NCBI GenBank assembly: GCA_021741205.1
Contig: JAIOYI010000009.1
Span: forward strand, 40,397 to 104,396
From: Emcibacter sp.
GTDB lineage: Bacteria; Pseudomonadota; Alphaproteobacteria; Sphingomonadales; Emcibacteraceae
DNA: 64,000 bases
Direction of reading: 5' to 3'
Under the pieces are notes generated by a model. That model did no database searches, had not been told where the DNA came from, and worked only from the letters and a program-made list of their open reading frames with translations. The position numbers and the translations under genes are program-made. Positions 31,509 through 43,547 of this stretch are shown piece after piece (the first letter of the stretch is position 1; every line of letters begins with the position of its first letter).

Positions 31509-32290
31509 TGGAAAATAATGCGAATAATAATGTGGAAAAGCCTATCCACCGCTATAAATTGACACTGGAATTTTTTGGAACGGGACTTGTGGGCTGGCAA
31601 AGGCAGGATATAGGACGTTCGGTGCAAAGTATACTGAGCAAAGCTGCCGAGAAATTCTGCCAAGAAAAAGTAACCTTTTATGCGGCGGGGCGTACCGATG
31701 CTGGGGTTCATGCCTGTGCTATGGTGTGTCATGTGGACTTACCCAAAGATTATTCTGATTACCGGGTGATGGATGCCTTAAATTTTCATTTAAAAGAAGA
31801 ACCCGTGTCTGTGTTAAAATCAGAAAAGGTCACAACAGATTTTCAAGCACGCTTTTCGGCCACCAAACGCTATTATCGTTATCATATTATCAATAGACGT
31901 GGCGCACCAACCATCATGGCAAATCGGGCATGGCATGTAAAAGTCCCCCTTGATACGGATTTAATGCATGAGGCAGCCCAAATTTTGGTGGGTCATCACG
32001 ACTTTACCACTTTTCGGAGTGTGGAGTGTCAATCAAAGTCACCGATCAAAACTCTAGATCAATTAGACGTTCGCCGTGACGGCGACAATATTTATATTGA
32101 TACCTCCGCACGATCATTCTTGCATCATCAGGTACGCTCCATGGTCGGTTCAATCGTCTATGTGGGACGGGGAAAATGGACAAAAGATGACTTAAAAAAA
32201 TCCCTAGAAGCACGTGACCGCAGGGCACTCGCTCATAATGCCCCGCCAGAGGGGCTATATTTCATGGCTGTTGATTATCCTGAAGAATAA
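31505..32290 (+). CDS. truA: tRNA pseudouridine synthase A
   Basis: AAGRTDAGVHA, SFLHHQVRSMVG. Confidence 0.95.
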   Translation: MMENNANNNVEKPIHRYKLTLEFFGTGLVGWQRQDIGRSVQSILSKAAEKFCQEKVTFYAAGRTDAGVHACAMVCHVDLPKDYSDYRVMDALNFHLKEEPVSVLKSEKVTTDFQARFSATKRYYRYHIINRRGAPTIMANRAWHVKVPLDTDLMHEAAQILVGHHDFTTFRSVECQSKSPIKTLDQLDVRRDGDNIYIDTSARSFLHHQVRSMVGSIVYVGRGKWTKDDLKKSLEARDRRALAHNAPPEGLYFMAVDYPEE

Positions 32291-32310
32291 CAATTTCACA
32301 ATTTGGATCA

Positions 32311-32661
32311 TCACCACTTATGAAAAACAAAAAAAGCACCTGCCATAATAAGAAAAAATCCAACGAAATGATTCCAATTTAGAGGCTCCCCAAGATAATA
32401 AATAGAAAAAATAGCAAATACCAATAGTGTGATGACTTCCTGAATGGTTTTTAGTTCCGCGGCACTGAAATAACCATGTCCTATACGGTTAGCCGGAACT
32501 TGGAAGCAATATTCAAAAAGAGCTATTCCCCAACTGAGCAATATTACAATAATAAGAGAAGATGCCTTGAATTTCAAATGACCATACCATGCAAATGTCA
32601 TGAAAATATTTGAAAGAATAAGTAACCCTATTGTCATGAAAGGTATAGGAATGCTATTCAT
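32311..32661 (-). CDS. DMT-family membrane protein (DUF486 type)
   Basis: WGIALFEYCFQVPANRIGHGYFSAAELKTIQEVITLLVFA. Confidence 0.88.
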   Translation of the reverse strand: MNSIPIPFMTIGLLILSNIFMTFAWYGHLKFKASSLIIVILLSWGIALFEYCFQVPANRIGHGYFSAAELKTIQEVITLLVFAIFSIYYLGEPLNWNHFVGFFLIMAGAFFVFHKW

Positions 32662-32718
32662 AATTTTCCTGTAATGTTAAGTTCTGCTAGTGTTATTATA
32701 ACCGTCCCAAAATAGTAA

Positions 32719-33300
32719 TCAAAAAATCCTTATGATGATCTGCATCATCGTAAGGGCGAACAGAGCCTTAAAGGCCATTGCACCAAAGGCAAGCCATCCA
32801 CTGATCTTTAAGGAATGCTTGAACAAAAACCACGTTACATATAATTCCAGATAGATGGCCACCGCCATAACCCCAAACGTCCCCATATCTGGCGGCAAAA
32901 TGCCTCTTGTGATTAATACCGATAAGGGCAGAATAATATAATTGGCAATGACCCACAGCCAATTATGGGCAATAATCATATTAGAATAATAGGTATCAAT
33001 TTTCAAAAATCGTGTGAAGAATATCATACCCACAGCGATCAGCGGCAATCGTAAAATAAAATCAATGATATGGGCTGTTCTTGAAATGATATGGCCCTGT
33101 TCAACCGCCAGATCATAACTTACACTGAGACTCAGGAGAAATATGGGTGCAACAAGAGCAATGGCCCAAAAGGATTTCCAAAACCCATCCGCAGATTTAT
33201 CAAAATAATCCATACCCTTCGGATTTAGCTTGATAATCTCCCATGCCCCTTTCAGGGATCGCATAAAATAATTAATCAGCTGATTTTCCTTTTCCATCAC
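32719..33300 (-). CDS. Multi-pass membrane protein of unknown function
   Basis: Several hydrophobic helices; ORF adjacent to dapE. Confidence 0.65.
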   Translation of the reverse strand: MMEKENQLINYFMRSLKGAWEIIKLNPKGMDYFDKSADGFWKSFWAIALVAPIFLLSLSVSYDLAVEQGHIISRTAHIIDFILRLPLIAVGMIFFTRFLKIDTYYSNMIIAHNWLWVIANYIILPLSVLITRGILPPDMGTFGVMAVAIYLELYVTWFLFKHSLKISGWLAFGAMAFKALFALTMMQIIIRIF

Positions 33301-33301
33301 A

Positions 33302-34447
33302 TTACTCTTTAAAAAAGGCCATTAAAATTTCATGGTAGATTCTGGTCAATTGCATAAGGTCATCAATGACGACACATTCATCCACCTTATGCATGGTTTT
33401 ATTAACCAACCCGAACTCTACCACAGGACAATAATTTTTGATAAAACGAGCATCCGATGTGCCGCCCGATGTGCTGAGCTCTATGTCATGACCCGTGGCT
33501 TTTTTTACAGCATCGCAAATAATATTGCTTAATCTTCCCGGAAGTGTGAGAAAAGCATCCCCAGATGACTTCATCTCTAGGCTATAATCGCCGCCCACAT
33601 TGTCACAGACAGATCTTATCCAACGCTGCAAACCCTCATTCGTCTGTTCATTGTTAAAGCGGATATTAAAACGAGCCACAACCTCTGCTGGAATGATATT
33701 GCTTGCGGTATTACCCACGTCAATAGATACTATTTCCAAATTTGAGGGTTGAAAATGGTCGTTACCCTCATCCAATTTATGGCTGATAAGACCGTCAAGC
33801 ATTCTCACCAAACGGGGGATCGGATTATCCGCCAAATGCGGATAAGCCACATGACCTTGGCAGCCTTTGACGGTCAAAACACTGTTCAGACTGCCCCGTC
33901 TCCCAATCTTTGCCATGTCGCCAATATGGGTGGGATTTGTGGGCTCCCCCACCAAACAATAATCCAGTTTCTCACCTTGTGCGACAAGCCAGTCCAACAT
34001 TTTTATGGTGCCATTTACGGCGGGGCCTTCTTCATCTCCTGTAATAAGGAAACTGATTGATCCTTGAAATTTCTCTTTATTTTCAATGAATTCGGACACA
34101 GCAGACACAAAGGCCGCAATAGCCCCCTTCATATCCGAAGCTCCCCGTCCATAAAGAATTCCGTCCTTTATGTTTCCTGCAAAGGGGTCGTTTTGCCATT
34201 GTGCCTTATTCCCCACTGGCACCACATCAGTATGGCCTGCAAAACAAAAATTGGGGGCTTTAGTGCCAAGACGGGCATAAAGATTATCGATCGCATCTTC
34301 CCCCTCCTGCTCGAAGGGCAGACGTGTACAAACAAAGCCCAAATCTTCCAGTGCCACCTGCAAAACATCCAAAGCGCCTGCATCATTTGGCGTGATACTC
34401 GGACAACGGATTAAAGCTTGCGTTAATGTTACGGGGTCTAGAATCAT
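33302..34447 (-). CDS. dapE: Succinyl-diaminopimelate desuccinylase
   Basis: [36 protein letters not shown]. Confidence 0.94.
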   Translation of the reverse strand: MILDPVTLTQALIRCPSITPNDAGALDVLQVALEDLGFVCTRLPFEQEGEDAIDNLYARLGTKAPNFCFAGHTDVVPVGNKAQWQNDPFAGNIKDGILYGRGASDMKGAIAAFVSAVSEFIENKEKFQGSISFLITGDEEGPAVNGTIKMLDWLVAQGEKLDYCLVGEPTNPTHIGDMAKIGRRGSLNSVLTVKGCQGHVAYPHLADNPIPRLVRMLDGLISHKLDEGNDHFQPSNLEIVSIDVGNTASNIIPAEVVARFNIRFNNEQTNEGLQRWIRSVCDNVGGDYSLEMKSSGDAFLTLPGRLSNIICDAVKKATGHDIELSTSGGTSDARFIKNYCPVVEFGLVNKTMHKVDECVVIDDLMQLTRIYHEILMAFFKE

Positions 34448-34453
34448 TAAATA

Positions 34454-35299
34454 TTAATCTCTCAACAGCTCATTAATTGATGTTTTAGAACGGGTGCGCG
34501 CATCCACACGCTTTACAATAACGGCGGCATAAAGACTTGGACCTGCGGATCCATCGGGCAAGGGCTTGCCTGGTAAACTACCTGATACAACCACGCTATA
34601 GCTTGGCACCCGACCCATAAAAATTTCACCTGTTTCACGGTCAATAATTTTAGTGGACGCACCAATATAAACGCCCATGCTTAGCACGGAACCTTCTTCA
34701 ATAATGACACCCTCAGCAACCTCTGAACGTGCGCCAATGAAACAATTATCCTCGATAATAACGGGGCCGGCCTGCAATGGTTCTAAGACGCCGCCAATAC
34801 CAACACCGCCCGATAAATGCACATTTTTCCCAATCTGAGCGCAGGAACCAACCGTTGTCCATGTATCAACCATCGTACCACGATCAACATAGGCTCCAAG
34901 ATTAACAAAAGACGGCATCAATACAGCCCCCGGAGCAATAAAGGCTGAATGACGCACAACCGCACTTGGTACCGCCCGAAATCCTGCAGCATCAAACCTT
35001 GCCTTGTCCCAGCCTTCAAACTTTGACGGCACTTTATCGTACCAATTTGCATTGTCACCCGGAGCCCCCTTGATAATTGCCATATCATTCAAACGAAAAG
35101 ATAATAAAACCGCCTTTTTCAGCCATTGATGAACCACCCACACACCATTTTCTTTTGAGGCAACGCGGGCCTGACCACTATCCAAAAGATCAAGCGCATG
35201 CATAACAGCCTCTCTCACCTCTCCTTGTCTTTTTGAGTTGATTTCTGACTGGTTTTCCCAGGCCTGATTAATTGTGTTTTCCAATGACTGATCAATCAT
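34454..35299 (-). CDS. dapD: Tetrahydrodipicolinate N-succinyltransferase
   Basis: [72 protein letters not shown]. Confidence 0.95.
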   Translation of the reverse strand: MIDQSLENTINQAWENQSEINSKRQGEVREAVMHALDLLDSGQARVASKENGVWVVHQWLKKAVLLSFRLNDMAIIKGAPGDNANWYDKVPSKFEGWDKARFDAAGFRAVPSAVVRHSAFIAPGAVLMPSFVNLGAYVDRGTMVDTWTTVGSCAQIGKNVHLSGGVGIGGVLEPLQAGPVIIEDNCFIGARSEVAEGVIIEEGSVLSMGVYIGASTKIIDRETGEIFMGRVPSYSVVVSGSLPGKPLPDGSAGPSLYAAVIVKRVDARTRSKTSINELLRD

Positions 35300-35363
35300 A
35301 TATCTTCCTGTTACGTAATTATATTGTTAATTTTTTTCGACAATACTGATTAGCCAAGAACTG

Positions 35364-36026
35364 TCAATCTTTTACCAGATTTTTCAGCCAATCCGCCAAA
35401 TTTGGCACTTTATAGTCTATAAATTTATGCTCCAAACCTTCGGATGACCATTTATGATCCGTTTCAACCCAAACGGTTTTCATACCCATCTTGCTCGCTG
35501 GTATAAGATTACGGGCAATATCTTCAACCATAACAGCGCATTTTGGATCTATGCCCATATCCGAAACCATTTTGTGATAACTCTCAGGGTCAGGTTTAGG
35601 ATTGAACTCCGCCGATTTAATATCAAAGATATCCTCAAATATTCCCTCTAGCCCTATTTTGTCCACAACCTTCATCGTATAATCACGGGATGCGTTGGTA
35701 TAAATAAATTTTGTGCCACGTAATTTCTTGATAGATTTTATTAAATCATCATTTTTCTGCAAAACATCAAAATTAATATCATGGACATAATCCAGAAAAT
35801 CATGAGGTGGAATGTTATGTTCCATCATTAACCCCTTGAGAGTCGTGCCGTAAGTCATAAAATACTGCTTTTGCAGATTTTTTGCCGCATCATAAGGTAA
35901 ATTAAATTTTTCCGAAATAAATAGTCCCATGCGCCTATCTACCTGAGAAAAAAGGTTATTTTCCGCAGGATACAAAGTATTATCCAGATCAAAAATCCAA
36001 TAATCCGTCTTGTTCAGTTCTATCAT
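35364..36026 (-). CDS. Pyrimidine 5'-nucleotidase, HAD superfamily
   Basis: WIFDLDNTLYPAENNLFSQVDRRM; downstream of dapD. Confidence 0.88.
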   Translation of the reverse strand: MIELNKTDYWIFDLDNTLYPAENNLFSQVDRRMGLFISEKFNLPYDAAKNLQKQYFMTYGTTLKGLMMEHNIPPHDFLDYVHDINFDVLQKNDDLIKSIKKLRGTKFIYTNASRDYTMKVVDKIGLEGIFEDIFDIKSAEFNPKPDPESYHKMVSDMGIDPKCAVMVEDIARNLIPASKMGMKTVWVETDHKWSSEGLEHKFIDYKVPNLADWLKNLVKD

Positions 36027-36132
36027 ATTAAAAATACAGTTCCTGTTGTTTTTTATGATTTAATAAACTTCTTGTTAAGGCTCAGTCGTTAAAATAGTAC
36101 CAGCAGTAACATCAAACTTGAGTATACGAAAT

Positions 36133-37932
36133 ATGGAATCCAATATTGCACGTATATTGTTAAATAATAGCAACAGTAACAATAACAACAAGAAGAACAT
36201 TACACAGAATCAAATTCTCCCCGCCCTTTGTCAATTTAATCCATCCGTGATGATTGACATGTTCCCGGGGCCTGCTGTGTTGGTGGATGGTGATATGAAT
36301 ATTCATCATTACAATGTTTTTGGCAAATGTCTGCTTGGTTCCATCAACAATAAAGAAACCTTATTGCAAAGTATGGTTTTAAGATGTCTTTCCAACAATT
36401 GTCCGGATACACAAAAAACAACGCTCGATAACAGTGACGGATTGCGTCACTATGATCTTTATGCCTTCCCCATCAAACAAGAACAGACGAATCAGCCTAA
36501 CATGGTTTTTTTGTTTGGACGGGAAACCACCATAGAAAATAATCTCACCAATGCACTTGTCGATTCCCGACAAATGTTCAAGGATTTAGTGAGCTGCTCA
36601 ACTGATTTTTCTTGGGAAACGGATAATAAAGGGAATTTCATTTATGTATCCCCCAAAGGAATTCTTGGTTATACCGCCTATGAACTTAATGGTAAAAATT
36701 CTTATGAAATGATTGTGGGCGGCAATGAAAACAATCCCTTTGATACCATGGATAAAGTTAATGACATGGAGCTATGGCTTAAGCGTTCTGATGGTTCAAT
36801 GGCCTGTCTTTTGGTTTCTGCTGTTCCCGTATTAGACAATCGGGCCATGTGGCAAGGTGCGCGGGGCGTATGCCGTGATATTACCCATATTCGTGAGCGT
36901 GAGGCCATTTTACGCCGCACCCAAAGACGAGAACATGTTTTGGGTAAAATTGTCTCAAATATCCGTGATATGGCAACGCCTGCCACAATGCTAGAAAATA
37001 CAATGACGGCCACATTAGAAGGGATCGATGCCGATTACTGCTGCATTATACAAAAAAAACATCAACCCGATGGCCATTTTAAGGCAGAAATAAAACATCA
37101 CAAGGGACCTTCAATAGAAGACGGCCTCCGTGAAGAACTTTGCCAAAAGGCTGTTTGTCGCTGGTCGGATACAAAAACCCAAAAACAAAAGACAGAAGTC
37201 ATTCAAATTGGGCGATATCGCATATTAATGGGTATTACCAATCATCATGGGATATGCAATGGCGCCATTTTTCTCATTCGTGCTATTAAAACAAATCATA
37301 AAAAAAATGATCTGAAACATGACGAATGGCAAGAAAATGAAAAACATTTATTTACGGGAATAACCAATCATCTCGGTATTGCCCTTGAACAGATAACAAC
37401 CCACGAAGAGCTGGAAAAACTTGCTACCACAGATGAATTGACAGGACTTCTTAACCGAAGAGCTTTTAATCAGGAAGCAACGAAACGGATATTGCATCAA
37501 AAAAGAAGCCAAAAAACTGGGGCATTATTTTATATTGATCTGGATAATTTTAAAAATGTGAATGATACAAAAGGACACGCCCAAGGCGACGAAATTCTTG
37601 TAGAAATTTCCAAAATAATCTCTGAAAGCACTCGTATCGGTGATTATGCAGCCCGCATAGGCGGTGATGAATTTTCTATCTGGCTTGATGATATCTCAGA
37701 AAAAGATGCCCTTTTGAAAGCCCATAATTTTGTTGCCGCTGGATCACGTTTAGCGCTTCTTGCGGATGTCTCTGGACCGCAACTATCCGTGTCAGTTGGC
37801 ATTGCTATAAGCAATCCAAAAGATAACAACACATTGAAAGATTTAATGGAAAATGCTGATAGCGCCTTATATCAGGCAAAATCCGCTGGCAAAGCATCCT
37901 ACGTTATATATCAGCAAGATAACCATAGCTAA
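36133..37932 (+). CDS. PAS-GAF-like-GGDEF diguanylate cyclase
   Basis: TDELTGLLNRRAF, RIGDYAARIGGDEF (active site plus RxxD I-site), PAS FSWETDNKGNFIYVSPKGILGYTAYEL. Confidence 0.9.
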   Translation: MESNIARILLNNSNSNNNNKKNITQNQILPALCQFNPSVMIDMFPGPAVLVDGDMNIHHYNVFGKCLLGSINNKETLLQSMVLRCLSNNCPDTQKTTLDNSDGLRHYDLYAFPIKQEQTNQPNMVFLFGRETTIENNLTNALVDSRQMFKDLVSCSTDFSWETDNKGNFIYVSPKGILGYTAYELNGKNSYEMIVGGNENNPFDTMDKVNDMELWLKRSDGSMACLLVSAVPVLDNRAMWQGARGVCRDITHIREREAILRRTQRREHVLGKIVSNIRDMATPATMLENTMTATLEGIDADYCCIIQKKHQPDGHFKAEIKHHKGPSIEDGLREELCQKAVCRWSDTKTQKQKTEVIQIGRYRILMGITNHHGICNGAIFLIRAIKTNHKKNDLKHDEWQENEKHLFTGITNHLGIALEQITTHEELEKLATTDELTGLLNRRAFNQEATKRILHQKRSQKTGALFYIDLDNFKNVNDTKGHAQGDEILVEISKIISESTRIGDYAARIGGDEFSIWLDDISEKDALLKAHNFVAAGSRLALLADVSGPQLSVSVGIAISNPKDNNTLKDLMENADSALYQAKSAGKASYVIYQQDNHS

Positions 37933-37986
37933 AATCGGAAAAGATAAAATTGACGCACCATAATAGCAAAAACAAGGTACTATCTA

Positions 37987-39249
37987 ATGCTTAAAACGAT
38001 TTTTAAAAACTTAATTGGCAGTTCTGATAAGCAATATTCTTATGAGGAAGCCAAAGATGCTTTAGAGAAGAAAAAAAATCCCGATAAAATCGCTCTTGCA
38101 GAAAATAAAAATACAAAACCTGAAATTCTCTATTATTTGGCTTCAGATAAGTCGGTCAAAATTCGTCGAAAAATTGCCACCAATACAAATACGCCTATTC
38201 AGGCCGATAGTATTTTAGCAGAAGATAAAGATACAGAGGTTCGCCAAGAACTCGCTCGAAAAATATCGCGCATGTTGCCAGACCTTGCCGACAATGAAAT
38301 TACGATGATTAGAGAGCGGGCGATCAAAATTCTGGAAACCTTGGCCAATGACCAACTCCCCGGTGTCCGTCGAATTTTATCCGAAGAATTAAAAACATTC
38401 GACTGCGTCCCAAAACATATCATTATGCGACTTGCAGAAGACAGCGATTTAAACGTTTGCGCCCCAATTCTGGAATATTCGCCCCTACTCAGCACCGAAG
38501 ACCTTAAAGAAATTATCGCCATCACAACCGTTGACGGTGCCCTCAAAGCCATTGCCAAAAGAGCATATGTTGATGAAGAAGTCTCTGATGCGATTTCATC
38601 GTCACTCGACATTCCCGCGGTAGCAACCCTTCTGGCCAATAAAAATGCCCAAATCAGAGAGAGCACCCTTGATGCCATCATTAATCAGGCAACAGAAATA
38701 GAGGAACTTCATCATCCTTTAGCCACCAGACCAAATTTGTCAATTCGTGCCATCAAACGCATTGCGAGTTTTGTTGCCTCGGCGCTCGTGAACCATATGA
38801 TCACGTCCTATAATCTTGATCAGGATATGGCCAAAGAAATTCTTGAACGCGTTCAGCTGCGCATAAAGAAAAACAAGGAAGAAGATGAAGATTCAGACAC
38901 CCTCGCCAAACATGCTCAGGATTTCTATAATCAGGGTTTGCTGGATGATACCTTCATTGAAAATACAATCAATAATAGGCAAAGGGAATTGCTGTTTCAT
39001 TGCCTGTCTCAGATGTCAAAGATGCCCATAGAATCAGTACGCAAAATCTTCACGAGCAAAAAGGCGAGAAGAGTGGTGGCACTGGCTTGGCGTTGCGAAT
39101 TGAGCATGCGAACAGCCCTTAAAATGCAACAAGAAATAGGCTGTATTCTGACAAGTCAGGTTCTGCACGCAAAGGGCGGATGTGATTATCCTCTGTCCAA
39201 GGCGGAAATGGAATATGATCTGGCATTATATGATGGCGGTAATAATTAA
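37987..39249 (+). CDS. DUF2336-like helical-repeat protein
   Basis: Repeated helical motif (LAEDKDTEVRQELARKISRMLPDLADNEITMIRERAIKILETLANDQLPGVRRILSEELK). Confidence 0.75.
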   Translation: MLKTIFKNLIGSSDKQYSYEEAKDALEKKKNPDKIALAENKNTKPEILYYLASDKSVKIRRKIATNTNTPIQADSILAEDKDTEVRQELARKISRMLPDLADNEITMIRERAIKILETLANDQLPGVRRILSEELKTFDCVPKHIIMRLAEDSDLNVCAPILEYSPLLSTEDLKEIIAITTVDGALKAIAKRAYVDEEVSDAISSSLDIPAVATLLANKNAQIRESTLDAIINQATEIEELHHPLATRPNLSIRAIKRIASFVASALVNHMITSYNLDQDMAKEILERVQLRIKKNKEEDEDSDTLAKHAQDFYNQGLLDDTFIENTINNRQRELLFHCLSQMSKMPIESVRKIFTSKKARRVVALAWRCELSMRTALKMQQEIGCILTSQVLHAKGGCDYPLSKAEMEYDLALYDGGNN

Positions 39250-39260
39250 ATCACCTGTGT

Positions 39261-40178
39261 CTATTTGCGAATCAATGTTCCAACACCATGTTCGGTAAAG
39301 AGCTCGAGCAGCAGCGCATGTTCAACACGCCCGTCAAGAATAACAGAAGCCCCCACGCCCTTTTCCACCGCATGCAAACAGGTATCAACTTTCGGAATCA
39401 TTCCGTCTTGTATGGTGCCATCCTCAATAAGTTCATGGGTTTGTTCTTTTGTTAATTCATGCAACAATTCTTTATTCTTATTCAATACCCCAGCCACATC
39501 GGTGAGTAATAACAAACGCTCTGCCTGAATGGCTCCCGCCAAGGCACCCGCCATGGTATCGGCATTAATATTAAAGGTTTCGCCATTTTCCCCAAGGCCA
39601 ATAGGCGCTATCACGGGAATAATGTTCGTATTTTTAAACATCTGCAAAAATTCAGCATTAACTTGTTTTGGATAACCCACATAACCTAAATCAAGAACTC
39701 GCTCTATATTTGAATCGGGATCTTTTTTTGTGCGAAGCAGAGCTTCGGCTATCACTAGATTATTATCCTTGCCACTTAAACCAACCGCATGACCACCCAC
39801 TTTATTAATGGCGCCCACAATAGATTTATTAATGCTGCCAGAGAGCACCATTTCCACCACTTCAACAGTGGCTTGATCCGTAACCCTCAGACCATCAACA
39901 AAACTGCTTTCAATTTTCAGGCGATCGAGCATGCGGCCAATTTGAGGACCACCCCCATGAACAACAATAGGATTCATCCCAACCTGTTTCATCAGGACAA
40001 CATCATGAGCAAAACTTAGGGCTAGTCTATCATCCCCCATGGCATGGCCACCATATTTAATCACTATGGTTTTACCGTTATAACGACGCATATAAGGCAA
40101 GGCCTTGGATAGAATACCAGCCTTCTTGATCCAATTTGCCTCTTGTCTACTTATAACTGCTGCTGTTTTATCTGTCAT
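39261..40178 (-). CDS. argB: Acetylglutamate kinase
   Basis: [27 protein letters not shown]; start at MTDKTAAV likely. Confidence 0.94.
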   Translation of the reverse strand: MTDKTAAVISRQEANWIKKAGILSKALPYMRRYNGKTIVIKYGGHAMGDDRLALSFAHDVVLMKQVGMNPIVVHGGGPQIGRMLDRLKIESSFVDGLRVTDQATVEVVEMVLSGSINKSIVGAINKVGGHAVGLSGKDNNLVIAEALLRTKKDPDSNIERVLDLGYVGYPKQVNAEFLQMFKNTNIIPVIAPIGLGENGETFNINADTMAGALAGAIQAERLLLLTDVAGVLNKNKELLHELTKEQTHELIEDGTIQDGMIPKVDTCLHAVEKGVGASVILDGRVEHALLLELFTEHGVGTLIRK

Positions 40179-40197
40179 AAATGTTGTTTCCCGCTCC

Positions 40198-40881
40198 TTA
40201 ACAACCCAAAACCAAATCTGCAATGGATGCCCGTAATTCTTCTATACCATCCCCCTTTTCAGAGCTTGTTAGAATAATGTCAGGATGGGCCGCTACATTT
40301 TTTGCAATATCCATTCTGGTTTTTTCCAATATCTTTTCCTGCTCTGTTTTCTTCAATTTGTCAATTTTTGTCAAAACAATCTGATAAGAAACCGCACATT
40401 CATCCATCATAGACATAATTTCACGGTCACTTTCCTTAATGCCGTGACGACTATCCACAAGAACAAAAGCACGTCGTAAATTAGGGCGTCCTCGGAGATA
40501 ACTTTTTAATAATTTTGTCCATTCCTTAACAAGACTGCGAGATACCTTAGCATAACCATAACCTGGCAGGTCTGAAAGATAAAGTCCCGCCTGCTCTTTA
40601 TCCCCTAGGGTAAAAAAATTAACTTCCTGTGTTCTGCCTGGGGTATTGGACGTTCGCGCCAATCCATTTTGACCCGTGAGCGCATTCAGCAAACTTGATT
40701 TACCTACATTAGATCGCCCCGCAAATGATACCTCCACCCTATCAGATGGTGGCAGATGTTGCAAGGCCACCACGCCTAACAGAAAATCAGCCCGTCCCGC
40801 AAATAAAAGGCGTCCTCGCTCCAGCCGTTCCTGTTTAAGCTTTTCGGCGACGTCTTCTGACGGATCATCATCTCGTGTCAC
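40198..40881 (-). CDS. engB: Ribosome biogenesis GTP-binding protein YihA/EngB
   Basis: [39 protein letters not shown]. Confidence 0.95.
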   Translation of the reverse strand: MTRDDDPSEDVAEKLKQERLERGRLLFAGRADFLLGVVALQHLPPSDRVEVSFAGRSNVGKSSLLNALTGQNGLARTSNTPGRTQEVNFFTLGDKEQAGLYLSDLPGYGYAKVSRSLVKEWTKLLKSYLRGRPNLRRAFVLVDSRHGIKESDREIMSMMDECAVSYQIVLTKIDKLKKTEQEKILEKTRMDIAKNVAAHPDIILTSSEKGDGIEELRASIADLVLGC

Positions 40882-42677
40882 GATCCGTCCTTATCTTCTA
40901 GGGGAACAGTTTCCGCCCTGCGCATCAGAACCCATTGTTGGAGAATGCCAAGGATATTGCTGCATGTCCAATAAATCACAAGACCCACAGAAAATTGTGC
41001 TAGCATAAAGGTAAAGATTATAGGCATAAACAGCATGACCTTGCGCTGTATAGGATCACCTGATGTTGGGTTCATCTGCATCTGAAGCCACATGGTAAAG
41101 CCCATCAATATGGGTAAAATCCCAAGAGCAAGGAATCCCGTTGGCTGCCATGGGATTAGTCCAAATAGGTTAGTAACCAGCATGGTATCTGGCTCCGACA
41201 GATCCTTTATCCATCCAAAAAACGGCGCATGGCGCATATCAATGGTCACATAAAGCACCTTATAAAGCGCAAAGAAAACGGGAAACTGTAAGAACATAGG
41301 CAGGCAACCAGAAACAGGATTGACCTTTTCTTTTTTATACAGTTCCATTGTCGCCTGTTGCATCTTAACCTTGTCATCACCGTATTTTTCTTTCAGTGCC
41401 TGCATTTTTGGCTGTAATAGCTTCATTTTGTTCATGGATTTATAGCCTTTGTTGGCAATCGGAAACATGACAAGCTTTACGATGACGGTCAGTAATATGA
41501 TCGCAATCCCGAAATTACCAGAAAAGCCATAAAGCAATTCCAAAAGATAAAAAATCGGCTTGGTGAGGAAATCAAACATTCCCCAATCAATAGCATAGTT
41601 AAATTGTTTGATACCAAGGGCATCAACATAATGATCGAGAAGGGAAACTTTTTTTGCACCGGCAAAAATTCTGGATTTTTCCTCATAACTTGCCCCTGCC
41701 TCAAGATTTGTCCAATTATGAAAATAATTAGCATAAAAAGTTTCAGAGGTCTCATCGCCACGGCGATAAATCTCGGCGTTAAAAGATTTTTTCTGATCTG
41801 GTATCAGTGCTACAAGCCAATATTTATCGGTAATACCAACCCAACCGCCTTCACTGGCTTGGGCTTTATTTTTTTCATTTTTGCCCATATCCTCTAAATT
41901 AGAATATGTAAATTCCTCGATACCCTGATCCAATGACCACATCGGGCCTTCATGAAGAATATAAAGCGACTGTCCTTTTGGCCGTCCTTTTCTAATAATT
42001 CGGCCATATTGGGCGACCTTTACCCCTGCATCGGATGTGTTCGTTACCTTTTGGGTCACGGTAAACATATAATTATCATCAAGGGTGATGGTTCTGCTAA
42101 AGATAAGTCCTGCACCGTTATCCCAGGTCAATGTCACGTCACTGCCCGCCGTTAACGTCATATTATCCGCCGTCCAGACAGAATTCTTATCTGGTCCCTT
42201 GGCTCCGTCAATGCCCCAATTAAAATCAACAAAATATTCCTGTACCGTTCCTTGGGGGTTAAGCAATGATACATCAGGCGAATTTTTATCCAGTGTAATC
42301 TTATATTCAGATAAGGTCAGATCATCAATCCTTGCCCCCTTAAGCGCAATGGATCCCTTAATACGGGGGCTGTTAATGATGATTCTTGTTCCAGATTTTA
42401 TAATATCATCCCGTGACACATAAATTGACGAACCGTCTGTTAAATTTTGTTCAGAGAAATTTCCACCCGAAGCGGCGTCAGAACCAAAACTTGGCAGTTC
42501 CTCGCCTTCACTACCCCCAGCATTTCCCTTTATTGGTTCTTGCTGTGTCTGTACTTTATTTTGTTCTGCAATGGCTTGCACAGCCTTTTGCCTTGGAGCC
42601 TCATAAAAATATGTATATCCAAGTAAGATCACCATGGTCAATCCAATAGCGAGCATAAAATTTTTGTTGTCTTCCAT
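40878..42677 (-). CDS. yidC: Membrane protein insertase YidC
   Basis: MEDNKNFMLAIGLTMVILLGYTYFYE, YGFSGNFGIAIILLTVIVKLVMFPIANKGYKSMNKMKLLQPKM. Confidence 0.96.
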   Translation of the reverse strand: MEDNKNFMLAIGLTMVILLGYTYFYEAPRQKAVQAIAEQNKVQTQQEPIKGNAGGSEGEELPSFGSDAASGGNFSEQNLTDGSSIYVSRDDIIKSGTRIIINSPRIKGSIALKGARIDDLTLSEYKITLDKNSPDVSLLNPQGTVQEYFVDFNWGIDGAKGPDKNSVWTADNMTLTAGSDVTLTWDNGAGLIFSRTITLDDNYMFTVTQKVTNTSDAGVKVAQYGRIIRKGRPKGQSLYILHEGPMWSLDQGIEEFTYSNLEDMGKNEKNKAQASEGGWVGITDKYWLVALIPDQKKSFNAEIYRRGDETSETFYANYFHNWTNLEAGASYEEKSRIFAGAKKVSLLDHYVDALGIKQFNYAIDWGMFDFLTKPIFYLLELLYGFSGNFGIAIILLTVIVKLVMFPIANKGYKSMNKMKLLQPKMQALKEKYGDDKVKMQQATMELYKKEKVNPVSGCLPMFLQFPVFFALYKVLYVTIDMRHAPFFGWIKDLSEPDTMLVTNLFGLIPWQPTGFLALGILPILMGFTMWLQMQMNPTSGDPIQRKVMLFMPIIFTFMLAQFSVGLVIYWTCSNILGILQQWVLMRRAETVPLEDKDGS

Positions 42678-42692
42678 AGATTTTGTTCTCTG

Positions 42693-42983
42693 TTATTTTT
42701 TCATAGGACCAACACTATCGGCCTTGCAATTACATTTTTTTTTCTTCTCTTCTGCGCCACAATATTCCGGAACCGGATCATAGCCATGACCGCCCCAAGG
42801 ATGACACCGGCCAATTCTTTTAAGGGCTAAAAAACTCCCCCTAAATGGACCAAAGCGGTCAATCGCCAATTCAGCATATTCTGAGCATGTGGGCAAATAT
42901 CGACAATTCTTTCCCAGTAACGGCGAAAGTGTATATCTATAGACTGTGATCACCCCTTTCAAGAGCCAGTTGAGTATAATCAC
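42693..42983 (-). CDS. yidD: Membrane protein insertion efficiency factor YidD
   Basis: [31 protein letters not shown]...[14 protein letters not shown]. Confidence 0.95.
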   Translation of the reverse strand: MIILNWLLKGVITVYRYTLSPLLGKNCRYLPTCSEYAELAIDRFGPFRGSFLALKRIGRCHPWGGHGYDPVPEYCGAEEKKKKCNCKADSVGPMKK

Positions 42984-43471
42984 TTTTTCACCTGTAAAGA
43001 TGTTGATGTATCGGGCTTTATAGGTGATTTTAGAACTGTATTTGATGGCTTGTTCTGACTATTTTGTTCTTTCAATCGCCGAATACACCACCCAAAGTCC
43101 CGAATCAGTTGATCAAAAGGCACATCCACACATTCTGATCTGGCAATAATGACATAATCACAGCCTGCTTCTGCTATCTGCCCCATTGAGGCACGCACCA
43201 CTTCACGAAGCCTCCGTTTTGCCCGATTTCGCTTTACCGCATTGCCTACTTTCTTGCTTGCGGTATAGCCGATCCGAAAACATGCCCTATCTTCTGTATC
43301 TGTATTTGGGTCTTGTCTATTGGCTTTTTGCACAATAATATTTTTGGAGACCCATTTTTTCTGAGCTGCCGCAACCCGTAAAAAATCCTGCCTTTTACGA
43401 AGAACAGGAATTTCTAACTTATTATTTTGTTTATTTTTCTCAGAAGTTTGGGTCATTTTTTTTCCAAGCAA
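42980..43471 (-). CDS. rnpA: Ribonuclease P protein component
   Basis: [28 protein letters not shown]. Confidence 0.93.
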   Translation of the reverse strand: MLGKKMTQTSEKNKQNNKLEIPVLRKRQDFLRVAAAQKKWVSKNIIVQKANRQDPNTDTEDRACFRIGYTASKKVGNAVKRNRAKRRLREVVRASMGQIAEAGCDYVIIARSECVDVPFDQLIRDFGWCIRRLKEQNSQNKPSNTVLKSPIKPDTSTSLQVKK

Positions 43472-43547
43472 ACTTTTAAGACAACAAAACCGGCCGCTGA
43501 ATACAGGGCCGGTTCTCCGTTAAGTGCCTTAACGTTAACATCAGCTG

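Noticed and set aside
36150-36200. Microsatellite-like AAC/AAT run in the GGDEF gene
   Set aside because: Imperfect Asn-rich low complexity within a coding frame; no uniform repeat unit to support phase variation
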